64,000 nt of DNA, taken from the NCBI RefSeq assembly GCF_041296385.1, contig NC_091017.1, positions 11,774,001-11,838,000 of the forward strand, read 5' to 3'. The translations under genes and the position numbers were made by a program. The notes below the pieces were generated by a model that did no database searches, was not told the origin of the DNA, and saw only the letters and a program-made list of their open reading frames with translations. Shown one piece after another: positions 1-8,819 of the stretch (position 1 is the first letter of the stretch; each line of letters begins with the position of its first letter). This DNA is from Aphelocoma coerulescens. Taxonomy: Eukaryota; Chordata; Aves; Passeriformes; Corvidae.

Positions 1-679
1 AGACTCACCGGTGCGCTCTGTTCTTCCCTCCTCCGCTGCATGCTACTACCATCGTGTTCTCCGAAAGACGGAGACTGAAGGGAAGCGCAAATGCTTCCAC
101 AGAGAGCTACAAGAGGAATAGGCAGCAGCAGCACAGGCAAGTGCCGTGGAACTTCCTCCTTCCCAAGGCTATAACGTCAATTCAGCAGGCAGGAGAGTGG
201 CAGCCACGCTCGTCTTGCAGCCCGTACAACGAGCACGCGAGCCCGGCGCTCCGCGGCTTCGTTCTTCGCCTTTTCGAGCACGCCGTACCTTCGTTCCCCC
301 GGAGGCGGACGGTCTTCTGCTTCTCGCCCGGAACACTGTGCCCGGCAGTGCAGCGCTTTCTGCGGCAAGCTGCAAAGCGCCCGTCAGATGGCGATGCTGT
401 CTGCCCGCTCCTCGGCTCGAGTGTACTCCGGCGCACGCTGCCGTCTCGCAAGGAGCAAAGAGCTTCGGTAGACAGCTCACACAGGAGAAAGGTGCCAGGA
501 CGACACCACATTCCTCCTCACCCCTTCTCGTGGCCCACATTGTGGTGCTGCCTTCAAAGCCGTGCGCATTGAAAGACTCTTCCAGCAAGTGCTTCTCCCC
601 TGGCACACTTCGCTCAGCGACAGCTACGTGGGCAGCGTGGACTCAGCGAAACTGAAAGGGTGTCCTTGTAGCTCGAGCT
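1..679 (+). repeat. Partial macrosatellite unit 0: end of a terminal A monomer plus its tail
   Basis: The window opens inside a 1232-bp-type A monomer (1-600), which ends in the 20-bp arm motif TCCAGCAAGTGCTTCTCCCC (581-600). A 79-bp tail (601-679) leads into the AT-rich spacer. The part after about 490 is of the terminal type, as in the last A monomer of every complete unit. This copy has private differences: near 467-480 it reads ACAGCTCACACAGG where other copies read ACATCTCGCACAGG, and at about 61-65 it reads CCGAAAG instead of CGGAAAG. It has the C form of the donor-like site at 138. Confidence 0.9.
134..142 (+). promoter_or_regulatory. GC-type donor-like site in A, unit 0
   Basis: CAG|GCAAGT, the usual context of rare GC donors; variable base C at 138. 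The open frame is not interrupted. Confidence 0.25.
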
Positions 680-1387
680 TGTTGGAGAGGATGAAAGTTT
701 GGTAAGAAAGTTTCACAGCTATGTAGGCTTGACAGAAAGATCTCTGAATGTAGAAACTTAGCATGAGGTAGAAATGGAAACGAGTTTTGATAGAGAGTAA
801 AAGGTGTTTTGCTGAAACACTGATCACTGAATAACTGAGAAGGCAAAGGTTGGAGATTGAGTTGGAAGGAGATGTTTTTTATTAGGACACCGGTATGTGA
901 GTACAAACAAGCACATGTTTTTCACCAAGTAAATAAGTCTCAAGAAGGCCATAAGGAAATAGAAAACATGTTTTTACCAAAAAGAGAGCTATCGCAGGCA
1001 AACAAGAAATGTCGATGTAGCAAGAAGAAGAGAGGTCTGAGAATTTTCCACTGTAAGCTTAAATTGTAACATACTTACTCTTGTGATTGGATAAGAATGA
1101 CTATAATATGGTAATGGTAGTAGTCATGATAGGCTACAGGCAAATGTAAAGGTATTGTTGTATGGTGCTTATTGGTTGCTATGTATTGAGATACTCAGCA
1201 AAGAAAAATACATAATGCTTTCTAACTTGAACAGAAAGCGGCTCCAGGTATGCCTACCAGCTGTAGCTGACAGCTGTAGGGCTGGCTCTGGATACCCACT
1301 CCCTGAAATGCTGTAACTTCGCCTATGCAATACACAGCTTTCAAGAGAGCCGCCTGAAGTCCAGACACCCTTCGCGAGCCTTTCTCC
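680..1387. repeat. Spacer S1 of unit 1: AT-rich, CpG-poor, no gene seen
   Basis: About 700 bp of AT-rich sequence with only about six CpG between 680 and 1321, in sharp contrast to the flanking CpG-rich monomer sequence. It holds only short open frames, two ATTGG (inverted CCAAT) words near 1085 and 1168, and a local CAGCTGTAG direct repeat near 1259-1280. I see no transposon ends and no homology to the other blocks. Confidence 0.8.
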
Positions 1388-2092
1388 TATAGAGCTGTGG
1401 AAAGAAATCGTGCACGCTACACCGAGGGTGCGTGCAGCATGCACGAGCAAAAGCGGCAAAGTTCAGTGCCCTCGCTGGGCTTCCCTTCCGTGCGGATAAC
1501 GTGAGGCGAAAAATGAAGCCGCAGAGCACCGGGCTTGCAGGTGCAGTGCACCGAGTTGCAGAAGTCCAGCAGGCTCGTTCACAAGCCAAGCCGGCTGAGG
1601 GAGTCCTCGCGTCTCCAAAAGGGAACGCGGAGCCGTAGCACTTCATCCCACAGCGTGGACATAGGCACTTCCCTAGTCGTTCAGCCTTGCAGAGTCCCTG
1701 CAGCTAGAGCTCACCCAGGAGCAGGCGTCAAAGCAGAAGGCCCTCCTAAAGCACCCTTTCTCCAAGCAGCCTCCTGAAAGGGCGCATCACAGTGCGGCTC
1801 TGCGCCTTTCTTCTAAGACAGACGCCCGCTATACTTTCGTGCTCGCAGCTCCCTTGGCAGCCTCCAGCAGCTACTCTCCTGGAGAACGGCCGTAGACGTC
1901 AAAGCCAGTGCTGGGCTGCACCTCCGCCCTCCCCAGGTAAGCAACAGCGAACTCACCGGTGCACTCTGTACTTCCCTCCTCCGCTTGCATCCTACATGCA
2001 TTCGTGTTCTCCGAAACTCAGAGACTGAAGGGAAGGGCAATTGCTTCCCCAGATAGCTGCAAGGGCACTAGGCAGCAGCAGCACAAATTTCA
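1388..2092 (+). repeat. M1: diverged copy of the A monomer (5' portion missing)
   Basis: It aligns in order with 9540-10232 of the A array: the CCGTGCAC-like start, GGGTGCGTGCAGCATGCACG, the GAAGCCGCAGAGCACCGGGC core, CTCGTTCACAAGCC, CATCCCACAGCGTGGACATA, AGCCTTGCAGAGTCCCTGCA, CAGGCGTCAAAGCAGAAGG, CTTCTAAGACAGACGCCC and GGCAGCAGCAGCACA. It differs from A by scattered substitutions and small indels, so it is an older copy. It carries a consensus donor-like CAG|GTAAGC at 1934-1942 where A has CAC|GTAAGC. Copies start at 12716, 22827, 32938, 44256 and 56815. Confidence 0.85.
1934..1942 (+). promoter_or_regulatory. 5' splice-donor-like site in M1, kept in all units
   Basis: CCCCAG|GTAAGC. The same site is at 13262, 23373, 33484, 44802 and 57361. 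The A monomers have CAC|GTAAGC at the equivalent place, so the full consensus is specific to M1. No matching acceptor could be assigned. Confidence 0.3.
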
Positions 2093-2145
2093 CATGACCT
2101 GATGCACTGTAGAGATATTACCCTGTTACCCCTCCTTTCTCCTCG
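2093..2145. other. Short linker between M1 and M2
   Basis: Runs from the end of the CAG-rich stretch, through TTTCACATGACC and GATATTACCCTGTTACCC, to the pyrimidine-rich start of M2. No repeat homology recognised. Confidence 0.5.
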
Positions 2146-2505
2146 TCCTCGACCAATTGTGGTGGGATGTCGAAAGGCTTGGCCAGCGAAAAGCTCATCC
2201 AGCAAGGGCGTCTCTCTTGACGCATTTCCCTGACCGAGAGCTACACAGATGGTCTGGACACTGTAAAACAGCAAGAAAATAATTCTATGTCCAGCTGAGG
2301 AAAATCCGTGCACAGAAAAATGTAGATGCCTGCAGTAAACAATCTGAAGAGCGGCAAAGCTCCAAGCCATCGCTGCGCTTCAGTCCTGTCCGGACCACAG
2401 AAGGCGAAGAACGAAGCAGCTGGGCACCGGCTTCATGGACTCAGTGGCGCGACTTGCAAACGTCCAGCCAAGAGCTGCTTCAACAAGCAGATTCAGCCGA
2501 GAATG
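2146..2505 (+). repeat. M2: diverged 3'-half monomer
   Basis: The order is a GTGGTG motif, GGCTTGGCCAGCGAAAAGCTC, the arm-like ATCCAGCAAGGGCGTCTCTC, GACCGAGAGCTACA, AGCTGAGGAAAATCCGTGCAC, GCGGCAAAGCTCCAAGCC, then the minus-orientation core GGCGAAGAACGAAGCAGC (from 2403) and CCAGCCAAGAGC. This is the motif order of the A monomer around 9400-9730. It is much closer to M3 than to A, pointing to a local M2/M3 duplication. The 5' half is absent. Confidence 0.75.
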
Positions 2506-3252
2506 CTCTGCCTGCACTTTCCCTCGCAGCGCTAGGCAGCACCACGTTCTGTTTGCGTGGCAGCCTGATTCTTAACGGAAAGATTCTCAATGCCTGTGTC
2601 TGGCACAGAGAACGGTTTTAGGTCAGCAAGCTCACCCGGCGCTTACCCTCGACGCGTGCAAACCTGTATTTGCACCGCATTCCAGTGGCAGCCCTCTTTC
2701 CTTTCCAGCCGGCACAGCGCCGTCAGATCGCGGTGCTCTCTGCACCTGCCTTCTCGCTTCCAAGTGCCACCGCGCACATTACAGCCTTGCAGGGAGCGAA
2801 GAGGCGGAGAGGCGTCTCGCAAAGAAGAACGTGCCGGGACGAAAAGGTGCTCTTTCCTTTCTCCTCCTCCTTTGCCCGAATGGTGGTGCTGTGTTGAAAG
2901 GCTTGGCCAGCGAAAAGCTCATCCAGCAAGTGTTTCTCTCCTGACGCCTTTCGCTGAGCGAGAGAGCTACACGGACACTTTCGACTCGGGGAAACAGCAA
3001 GAGAATGACTGTACGTCGAGCTGAGGAAAAGCCGTGCACAGCAGCCTGTGGCTGCGTGCAGTGTTCACGCTGAAGAGCGGCAAAGCTCCAAGCCATCGCT
3101 GCGCTTCAGTCCTGTCCGGACCACAGAAGGCGAAGAACGAAGCAGCTGGGCACCGGCTTCATGGGCTCAGTGGAGCGACTTGCAAATGTCCAGCCAAGAG
3201 CTGCTTCAACAAGCAGATTCAGCTGAGAATGCTCTGCCTGCTTCAACAAAGT
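2506..3252 (+). repeat. M3: diverged monomer, closest to M2
   Basis: Holds a middle portion related to M5 and H (CAGCGCTAGG, GGCACAGAGAACGG, CAGCGCCGTCAGATCGCGGT, GGCGTCTCGCAAAGAAGAACG) and then a 3' half nearly identical to M2 (GGCTTGGCCAGCGAAAAGCTC to CAAGCAGATTCAGC). In the array it follows M2 head to tail. The boundary with M2 was set by eye near the first CAGCGCTA motif. Confidence 0.75.
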
Positions 3253-3605
3253 AAGGCGCAGCCCTTGCACTGCAGCACACTGCCTGGCCAGAAACAGGTT
3301 CTTACACCTTCAGTGCTGCCGAGCCCACGCAGCTTGAGCACACCCAGAAGGACGCGTCCAGAAAGAAGGCGTTCTTCGAGTGCCTTGTCCTTCCTTGTTC
3401 TGTCTTTCATCTGCACCTGAAACAGTGGGTCTACGTGTTTTCCTTCCCAGGGAAAAGAACTTTCATTCTTGTCCAGGAGTCTATGGCTAAAATGGTGATT
3501 GCATGTCCCATATCCAATACAACCAAGGATTACTCCCGGAGGAAAGCTGCCAGGACAGATGGGTCTTGCTGGCTTTGACCACCCCTGGGCCACCTCTCAT
3601 ATTCT
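3253..3605. repeat. Linker with inverted S-family element
   Basis: Positions 3412-3458 are, on the minus strand, a 41-of-46 match to 5264-5310 (key words GGGAAGGAAA and TGTTTCAGGTGCA). A truncated third copy of its end, CCTGAAACAGTGGGGTACATG, lies near 3605-3625. The pair sits in inverted orientation on either side of the CTTGCC domain. The rest of the linker (3253-3400) is GC-moderate sequence without recognised homology. No gene seen. Confidence 0.65.
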
Positions 3606-5075
3606 CCTGAAACAGTGGGGTACATGAAGGCATTGCCATACCTGATCATCCCTTGCCATGCAGAGCCCAGCCTTGCATTGCCTTACAGACACCTCTGTGT
3701 ACCTCCCTTGCCCTTCCTATGTCTCCATTGCATGGCCTTGTTCACCAATCTCCCACCTTGACTTTCTTACCCCTTGTTTCCTGGTCTTGTCTTGCCTGCT
3801 TCTCCTATGACTCTCTTGGCCTTGCCTAAGTCTCTCTTGCCTTGCTTTGCAAAGCCAACACTTGCCTTGCCCTGCTACCCCTCTTTCCCTCGCCTAGTCT
3901 ACCCACACCTACCCACCTTTGACTGGCCTATCCATCCGATCATCACCTTTTCTGCACCACCCCTCCATGCTCTTGTCTTGCCTTGGCCTGCCTACCCTTC
4001 CCTTGCCTTGCACTGCCTTGCATAACCCTTGCCCTTCTTGACATTTGTGCCCCTTTCCAACATGGCCTTGCTTTCCTTTGCCTACCCCTCCCAATCCCTG
4101 CTTTGCCTACAGATTCCTGGCCTTCTTTTGTCTACCACTCCTTTGCCTTTTGTGGGAACCAACAGCTGGTCTGAAGGCCTCACAGACATTTCCGTTGATA
4201 CAATCATTTTGTACCCGTGAGAATTGCAGAAGCAAGAAGATAAACAACAGAAAGAAGTTGTAACAGCTGCAAAAGGGACGATACTGGCTGATGTTTAGCA
4301 AAGAATGTGTGTACACTATAGACAACCAATAGTATTGTATTATAGCAAAATAATAGTCCATGCACATGTAGCTAAAAAAGTGCATAAGAGAAGATGCATA
4401 AATAATACAAGTGGTTTTTTGCCATTGCTCGGGGCAGAGAGTGTATGTGTGTCGTGACCGTCTCAACAGCAACAGCCTTGCACTGCCTTTCATAACCAGC
4501 CCCTGCCTACTGCCTCCTTCCCTGGCCTTCCATGTCTTGTCTTCCTCTCCTTTGATTTAACTTGCTTCTCCTATCTCTCCCTTGCTTGCCTTACTCCACT
4601 GACCTTTCTGTGTTCTTGCCTTGACTTGCCTAGCTGTTCCTTGCTTCACATTGCTTTGTGTAAGCATTCCCTGTTTTTATTTGCCTACCCCTTTCTTGCC
4701 TGGCCTTTCCTTGCCTAGCCTTTCTTGTCTTTGCCTGCCCTCTGCATCACTGGACTTACCTTCCTATGCCCTGCCTTCCCTACAACTTCTGGGCCTTCTC
4801 TTGCCTCGCACTCATTGGCCCTACTTTGCTGCCTGCTCACTGCTCTTGCTTTGCTTTCCCTAACTTTCCCTTGACTTGACTAGAATTGCCTAAACTTGCT
4901 TTGACTGCATTGCCTTGCCTGCATGGAAGAAAAGGCAAGGCAGGGCAAAGCAAGGAAATCATAGGCAGGGCAGGGCAAGGGAGACATAGGCAAGAGAGAC
5001 GTAGCCAAGGAAGGCAAAGCAAGGGTAGGCTAGGAAAAACCAGGCAATGGTACTGAAGGCAACGCAAGGCCAAGT
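3606..5075. repeat. CTTGCC-rich fold-back domain, unit 1 (10-bp duplication form)
   Basis: The plus strand is pyrimidine-rich with irregular TTGCCTTGCCTACCC-type words from 3606 to 4158 and from 4476 to 4920. It switches at 4921-4932 to purine-rich GGCAAGG words up to about 5075. At the switch TGCCTTGCCT (4911-4920) pairs with AGGCAAGGCA (4933-4942) across a 12-nt loop. An AT-rich island (4159-4475) interrupts the tract. This unit has a 10-bp tandem duplication giving CCCACACCTACCCACC near 3900-3918. Open frames here are low-complexity Leu/Pro/Cys translations and not genes. Confidence 0.85.
4159..4475. other. AT-rich island inside the CTTGCC tract (possible old insertion)
   Basis: About 310 bp of AT-rich sequence (for example TATTGTATTATAGCAAAATA near 4332) interrupts an otherwise pyrimidine-strand tract. 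CAACAG occurs at 4160-4165 and again at 4464-4469 and 4470-4475, which could be a worn target-site duplication. No terminal inverted repeat, poly-A tail or open frame of a mobile element is visible. The island is present in all six units. Confidence 0.4.
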
Positions 5076-5719
5076 GACTCATAATGCCTTTCCTTGGAAT
5101 GCAAAGGTCTGAATCCCAGTGTTGGTGGAGCAGATGATAAGGTCCCATGGGGAAGTAAACTCAACTGAGACATTTCTCTCCTGGCACCTCTTGTGTAGGA
5201 GCAATTCTTAGATATATTCAATATTGGCGGTAGCACGCCAGTTCCTCAGAGAGGATGACAATGCTTTTCCATGGGAAGGAAAGCACCTAGCCCCAGTGTT
5301 TCAGGTGCACATAAGAAGCTGCCTAGTGGAGGTAAAGGGTAGCAGCAACTTTCTGTCCTGGCATATTTGGTGTAGAAGCACTGCCTTGATTTGTACAAGT
5401 ATGGAGTTGCTACGCCCTATTTTCAAGGCAGTCTCCTGAAAAAGTCAATTTTGGCATGTCGTTTCCACTTCTGAAAGGTGGTCTTCTGAACTCTTGGCAG
5501 TAAGCCAAGACAAGCAGCTATGCTCATCCTTGGTGTGCAGCTGATTTAGACACCAGGGCAGGTAATGTCCAGTAACAGTGTTCTGGCACATTGGATGGGA
5601 GCAGTTCCTGGATGTTTTCTATTTTGGAGGAGGAGATCCCAGTTCTTCTGAGATGGGCTCATAGTTTCTCTCTTTGGCAAAGAAAGCAGTTTTGGATCTG
5701 CATGTAGGGTGTTCTCAGC
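5076..5719 (+). repeat. Spacer S2 first part: diverged S-family repeats
   Basis: Two diverged tandem copies of an element of about 175 bp: CCTTTCCTTGGAATGCAAAGG...CCCAGTGTTGGTG from about 5088, then CTTTTCCATGGGAAGGAAAG...CCCCAGTGTTTCAGGTGCA from 5264. Each is followed by a CTTTCTGTCCTGGCA-like or CTCTCCTGGCA-like word and a GTGTAG-containing segment. Related words recur near 5590-5620 and 7680-7710 (GCAGTTCCTGGATGTTTT). No coding gene recognised. Confidence 0.6.
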
Positions 5720-6012
5720 GAATTAATGGCTTTTCCTCATGGGCAGTTCTGTGGGCTATAGCTGTTGAACTGTTAGAGAAGGAATGAAAAAGCCAAGCTG
5801 TTGAATAAATTTGCATCCTGCTGACTTTAGCAGCCCCTGATAAAATTCTGTTTGCATCCTGACTCTGTGAGACTGAAGGATTATGATGGTACTTAAAGCT
5901 GAGGAGGAAAGTGCACATAGAAGAGCATGTGAATTTAATGGCTCTTCCTAGTAGGCAGTTCTCTGGGCTAGAGCTGTTGAACTGTTAGAGAGGGAATGCA
6001 AGAGCCAAGCTT
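5720..6012 (+). repeat. Direct duplication with about 211-bp offset
   Basis: About 80 bp beginning GAATTAATGGC at 5720 recurs from 5931 (GAATTTAATGGC). Both include GGCAGTTCT, GGGCTA, AGCTGTTGAACTGTTAGAGA and GCCAAGCT. A weaker third relative (GGGAATGCAAAAAGCCAAGATG, then CTAGCTGTTCC) lies near 8030-8070. The copies are diverged, so this duplication predates the amplification of the whole unit. Confidence 0.75.
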
Positions 6013-6319
6013 CTGAGCTCTTTTCCCTGCTACCTTTAAAGTATGAGCATTCCCTGGTGCTCTCCTATTTGGATAATAAGTTAGAGTGGGTTTCACATTC
6101 ACTTTGAAGAATAGAAACAGCGCCATGTGAACCTGTGCCATCAGCTTTCCTTTCCAACTAAATGTTCCTACTTGCAATCTTGCAATTCTTACTTGCAATC
6201 ATGCAGAGCACCGTGCTTGAGGCTGGTGCATTGAAGAAAATTAAATTAGGGCTGTATCAGTACAAAGGAGAGATTGCCATTTGCAAAACCTCGTTTCGCT
6301 TAAGTTAGTAATATTGTAA
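6013..6319. other. Spacer S2 last part: nothing recognised
   Basis: AT-rich unique sequence with a small direct repeat of ACTTGCAATC near 6172-6199. No gene or element seen. Confidence 0.6.
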
Positions 6320-6982
6320 GTGTTAATTGAGTGGTCATTGGTTGCCTATCACCATCCTGATGCACTAATTTCATCAAGTGTAAATATTGGTCACAAAAGG
6401 TGCCCATTCAGCAACCTGTTGCTGTCTCCACATGGAAGTGTCTTCCGGACGAAATCAAAAGACATTCGAAGAGCCAGGATCCGCAAAGGAACAAACTATT
6501 GCCACATGAATGGTGCTGGGCGCCATGAGGAGCAGTTAACTTTAACCTGCGCGCTGTCAGCACTCAGAAGAACAACCCCAGCATGGCAGGGGGGACTTGC
6601 AAAAGAAGGAAAGGCCCCTCACCTAGCTATAAACCACCCAAAGTGCAGAGCCAAGTTGAAAACACCACTGCTCTCAAATCAACCGTGTCAGGACAAAAAG
6701 ATTTCACTGATCTCCCCCTTCCAGGTACAAACTCTTATGTGCACCACACTCAGAGGGCAATGTGAGCTCCCCAGCGCTGTCTTTCACTCTCGCAGAGTCC
6801 AGATACTAACTTGTGAACATCCTACACAAACATTAGCTCATGAAAGTGCCAGCTTGAGCAAGAACAGCAGACCCTCCCATTGCACCCCCTTGTCATCCAG
6901 AGTGCGGCGGTTTGTTGAAAATCATGGACTCGGAAAGACCAATGCAGCAACTGCTTTTCTCTCTCCTACTGCCTTTCCCTGA
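6320..6982 (+). other. 220-codon open frame, unit 1 (unproven)
   Basis: The longest open frame outside the CpG-rich blocks. The translation is rich in Ser, Thr, Arg and His. I see no signal peptide, membrane segment, zinc-finger spacing or catalytic motif, and I do not recognise a family. The last third runs into the M4 block, where the frame reads satellite-derived sequence (AATCATGGACTCGGAAAG and onward). No upstream promoter or good start context stands out. The frame is the same in all six units, but so are the neighbouring non-coding bases, so this is not evidence of selection. A chance open frame or a non-coding transcript exon is as likely. Confidence 0.2.
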
Positions 6983-7180
6983 GCGAGAGGTAGATGGATG
7001 ATGTGGACTTAGTGGAACAGAAAGAGTATGACTGTACTTATAAGGGAGGAAAACCCCCCACAGCATACTGTGCTGTGTGCAGTACACGCTCTGAAAAGAG
7101 ACAAAGCTGAATGCTGCCAGCGGGCTTCGGTTCTCAGACTGCTTGCATGGGCAGAGCTGCGGGCTCTTTTAAGGATGGAA
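6890..7180 (+). repeat. M4: strongly diverged monomer fragment
   Basis: Aligns loosely with the 3' half of M2 and M3: GAAAGACCAATGCAGCAACTGC, CTGCCTTTCCCTGAGCGAGAGG, GTGGACTTAGTGGAACAGAAAG, GTGTGCAGTACACGCTCTGAAAAG and CGGGCTTCGGTTCTCAGACTGC in that order. It is the most degraded copy and has lost many CpG. It overlaps the end of the 220-codon frame. Confidence 0.6.
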
Positions 7181-8155
7181 ACTGGCATCTGTGAGTGTAA
7201 AGAATGTGACTTTCCACACAGCTTAGAAGAAAGGTGCATAGCCCCAGTGAGAAGTGTGTACGTGAAAGACTGGCAGAAGAAGTCGCAGTCCAGCAAGGCT
7301 GGTATCTTTTTCTTTGTGCCAAATAGGCACCTTGGGAACATGAAAGTACTTGATGGTAGCCAAACTGACAGTGAAGGCACAGAACACCGTCGGGTGTGTG
7401 CAGTGTACAGACGCAATGTAAAAGCCCTGAGTACCATTTGACTGCAGTCATAGTGCAAGTTTGCAACTGTACCATGCAAGGCCAGTGAAAGCTTCCTGTG
7501 CGGCCACATTTTCGTATTGGAGCTCGCTAGCTGGAAGTGATTCGGTTTGTCTGCAGTATCCGCTCGACTGAATGTGATGTGTCACTGGAAAGAAAAGTAC
7601 AGACCAGCAGTGCGTTTGATATGGTTCAGGGGCTGCAAAGGGAATGTACAGGCCACCTCTGGGATTTTGGTCTTTGTGCATTCCCATGGCAGCAGTTCCT
7701 GGATGTTTTTGTTCTACAGTTTAGGCTCAGTGAGAGAGAAAAAATGCGAGAGCACGCATAGCAGAGCCACAGGGAGAATTGCTGAGGTATGAGTTGCGTG
7801 CTGTTCAGATACTGCCGTACCAAAGGCCTACCTAAACACTGCTGCTGATCTAGCATGTCTTTCTGTAGCAAGACTTGTTGGTACTGCAAAACAGAAGATG
7901 CGTGAGGTCAAATGAATCTGGACAGAAAATTTCAGACGAGCAGCCTATGAGTGCATGATTGAAACAGTAAATTTAGGTGACAGAATAGATCGTGGCATCG
8001 ATTTGCGTAGTGTTAATATTCTCTGAAGGGAATGCAAAAAGCCAAGATGTGTTTTCCATTCTAGCTGTTCCTGACAAAAACTGAGGAATAAAACTTTCGT
8101 TCTAGATGGAATGTAACATTCAGTTCCCAGGATTTTGCACTCCAAAGTTCAACAA
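7181..8155. repeat. Spacer S3: S-family relics and AATAAA
   Basis: AT-rich sequence with S-family relics (GCATAGCCCCAGTGAGAAG near 7238, GTCACTGGAAAGAAAAGTAC near 7581, GCAGCAGTTCCTGGATG near 7688) and the third relative of the 211-bp duplication near 8030-8070. A 137-codon plus-strand frame (7028-7441) and a 166-codon minus-strand frame (7009-7509) overlap each other. Neither shows recognisable motifs and both look like chance. Confidence 0.6.
8087..8092 (+). promoter_or_regulatory. AATAAA polyadenylation-like hexamer upstream of M5
   Basis: GGAATAAAAC lies just before the CpG-rich M5 block. Corresponding copies are at 19430, 29541, 39627, 50955 and 63514. No transcript evidence; the hexamer is also expected by chance in AT-rich spacer. 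Confidence 0.25.
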
Positions 8156-8819
8156 AAGAGTTTCCACAAGAATCTTGAGAAGAAGCACAATCACTTCCAC
8201 CTAGAGCTGGAAGAGGAAGAGGCAGCGGCACAAGCAAGTGCCCTTGAGCGTCCTCCTTCCGAATGCTAGAACGTCAATTCAGCAGGCAGGAGTGCAGCAG
8301 CCACCCTTCGTCTTGCAAGCCCATACGACGCGCACACCAGCCCGGTGCTCTGCGGCTTCGTCCTTCGCCTTTTCGAGCACGCCGTACCTTCATTCTCCCG
8401 GAGGCGAACAGCGGTCTGCTTCTCGCACGGAACGCTGTGTCGGCAGCCAAGCGCTCCAGTGCACTGCTTCTGCCCAAACACGCCTGGGCCCTGCACCTCT
8501 CCTTCCCAGCGCTACGTAGCAGCACAATCTGTCCCTCTTGCGATCCCAAGCTAAGCGGAAAGCTTCTCGGCTACGTCTCCCGCAGAGAGCTGTGCCAGGA
8601 CAATAAGCTTGCAAGCACTTTGCTCCTGACACTAGTGGCAACAGGGATTCGCACCACCTTCCAGGAGCAGTCCTCTTGCCTTTTACAAGGTGCAAAAGCG
8701 CCCCCTCTGTGGCGGTGCTGTCTGCCCGGTCTTTCTCGGCTCGAAGCACCACGAGGCACACAAGACTCTCTCGCAAGGACCGAAATTCCCGATAGGCGTC
8801 TCTGCGCTTTCTGCAATGC
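8156..8819 (+). repeat. M5: diverged monomer, same orientation as A
   Basis: Starts with a match to the A start region (CTTCCACCTAGAGCTGGAAGAGGAAGAGGCAGCGGCACAAGCAAGTGCC against the A sequence at about 95-145), then CGTCAATTCAGCAGGCAGGAG, the plus-orientation core at 8341-8370, CGGAGGCGAACAG and GGTGCTGTCTGCCCGGTCTTTCTCGG. Copies are at 19499, 29610, 39696, 51024 and 63583. It forms the left flank of the H segment. Confidence 0.8.
8698..8715 (-). promoter_or_regulatory. CTCF-like motif in M5
   Basis: The minus strand reads CCGCCACAGAGGGGGCGC, whose AGGGGGCGC half fits the CTCF core consensus; the upstream half is shifted by about one base. Copies lie at the same place in units 2-5 (near 20041, 30152, 40238 and 51566). 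Binding is not shown. Confidence 0.25.

Noticed and set aside
54..572. Overlapping 100-170-codon open frames on both strands of the A monomers as protein genes
   Set aside because: Plus and minus frames overlap in GC-rich, stop-poor DNA, the lengths depend on which monomer tail follows, and no domain or motif is recognisable.
1080..1180. Inverted CCAAT (ATTGG) words and a TATAATATGG stretch as a promoter
   Set aside because: Expected by chance in AT-rich spacer; no start-site evidence, and spacing to a defined transcript is unknown.
2040..2100. Trinucleotide (CAG) microsatellite
   Set aside because: Only three to four CAG/GCA units occur at the ends of A and M1; too short to call.
2262..2300. 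AATTCTATG near 2280 as an avian CR1 LINE 3' end
   Set aside because: Only one short word fits; the expected upstream CR1 3' region and the repeated ATTCTATG tail are absent.
3774..4263. Leu/Pro/Cys-rich hydrophobic peptides as membrane proteins
   Set aside because: They are translations of the CTTGCC low-complexity tract and appear in several frames at once.
7009..7509. 166-codon minus-strand frame as a gene
   Set aside because: Overlaps an equally plausible 137-codon plus-strand frame, runs through M4 satellite sequence, and shows no motif.
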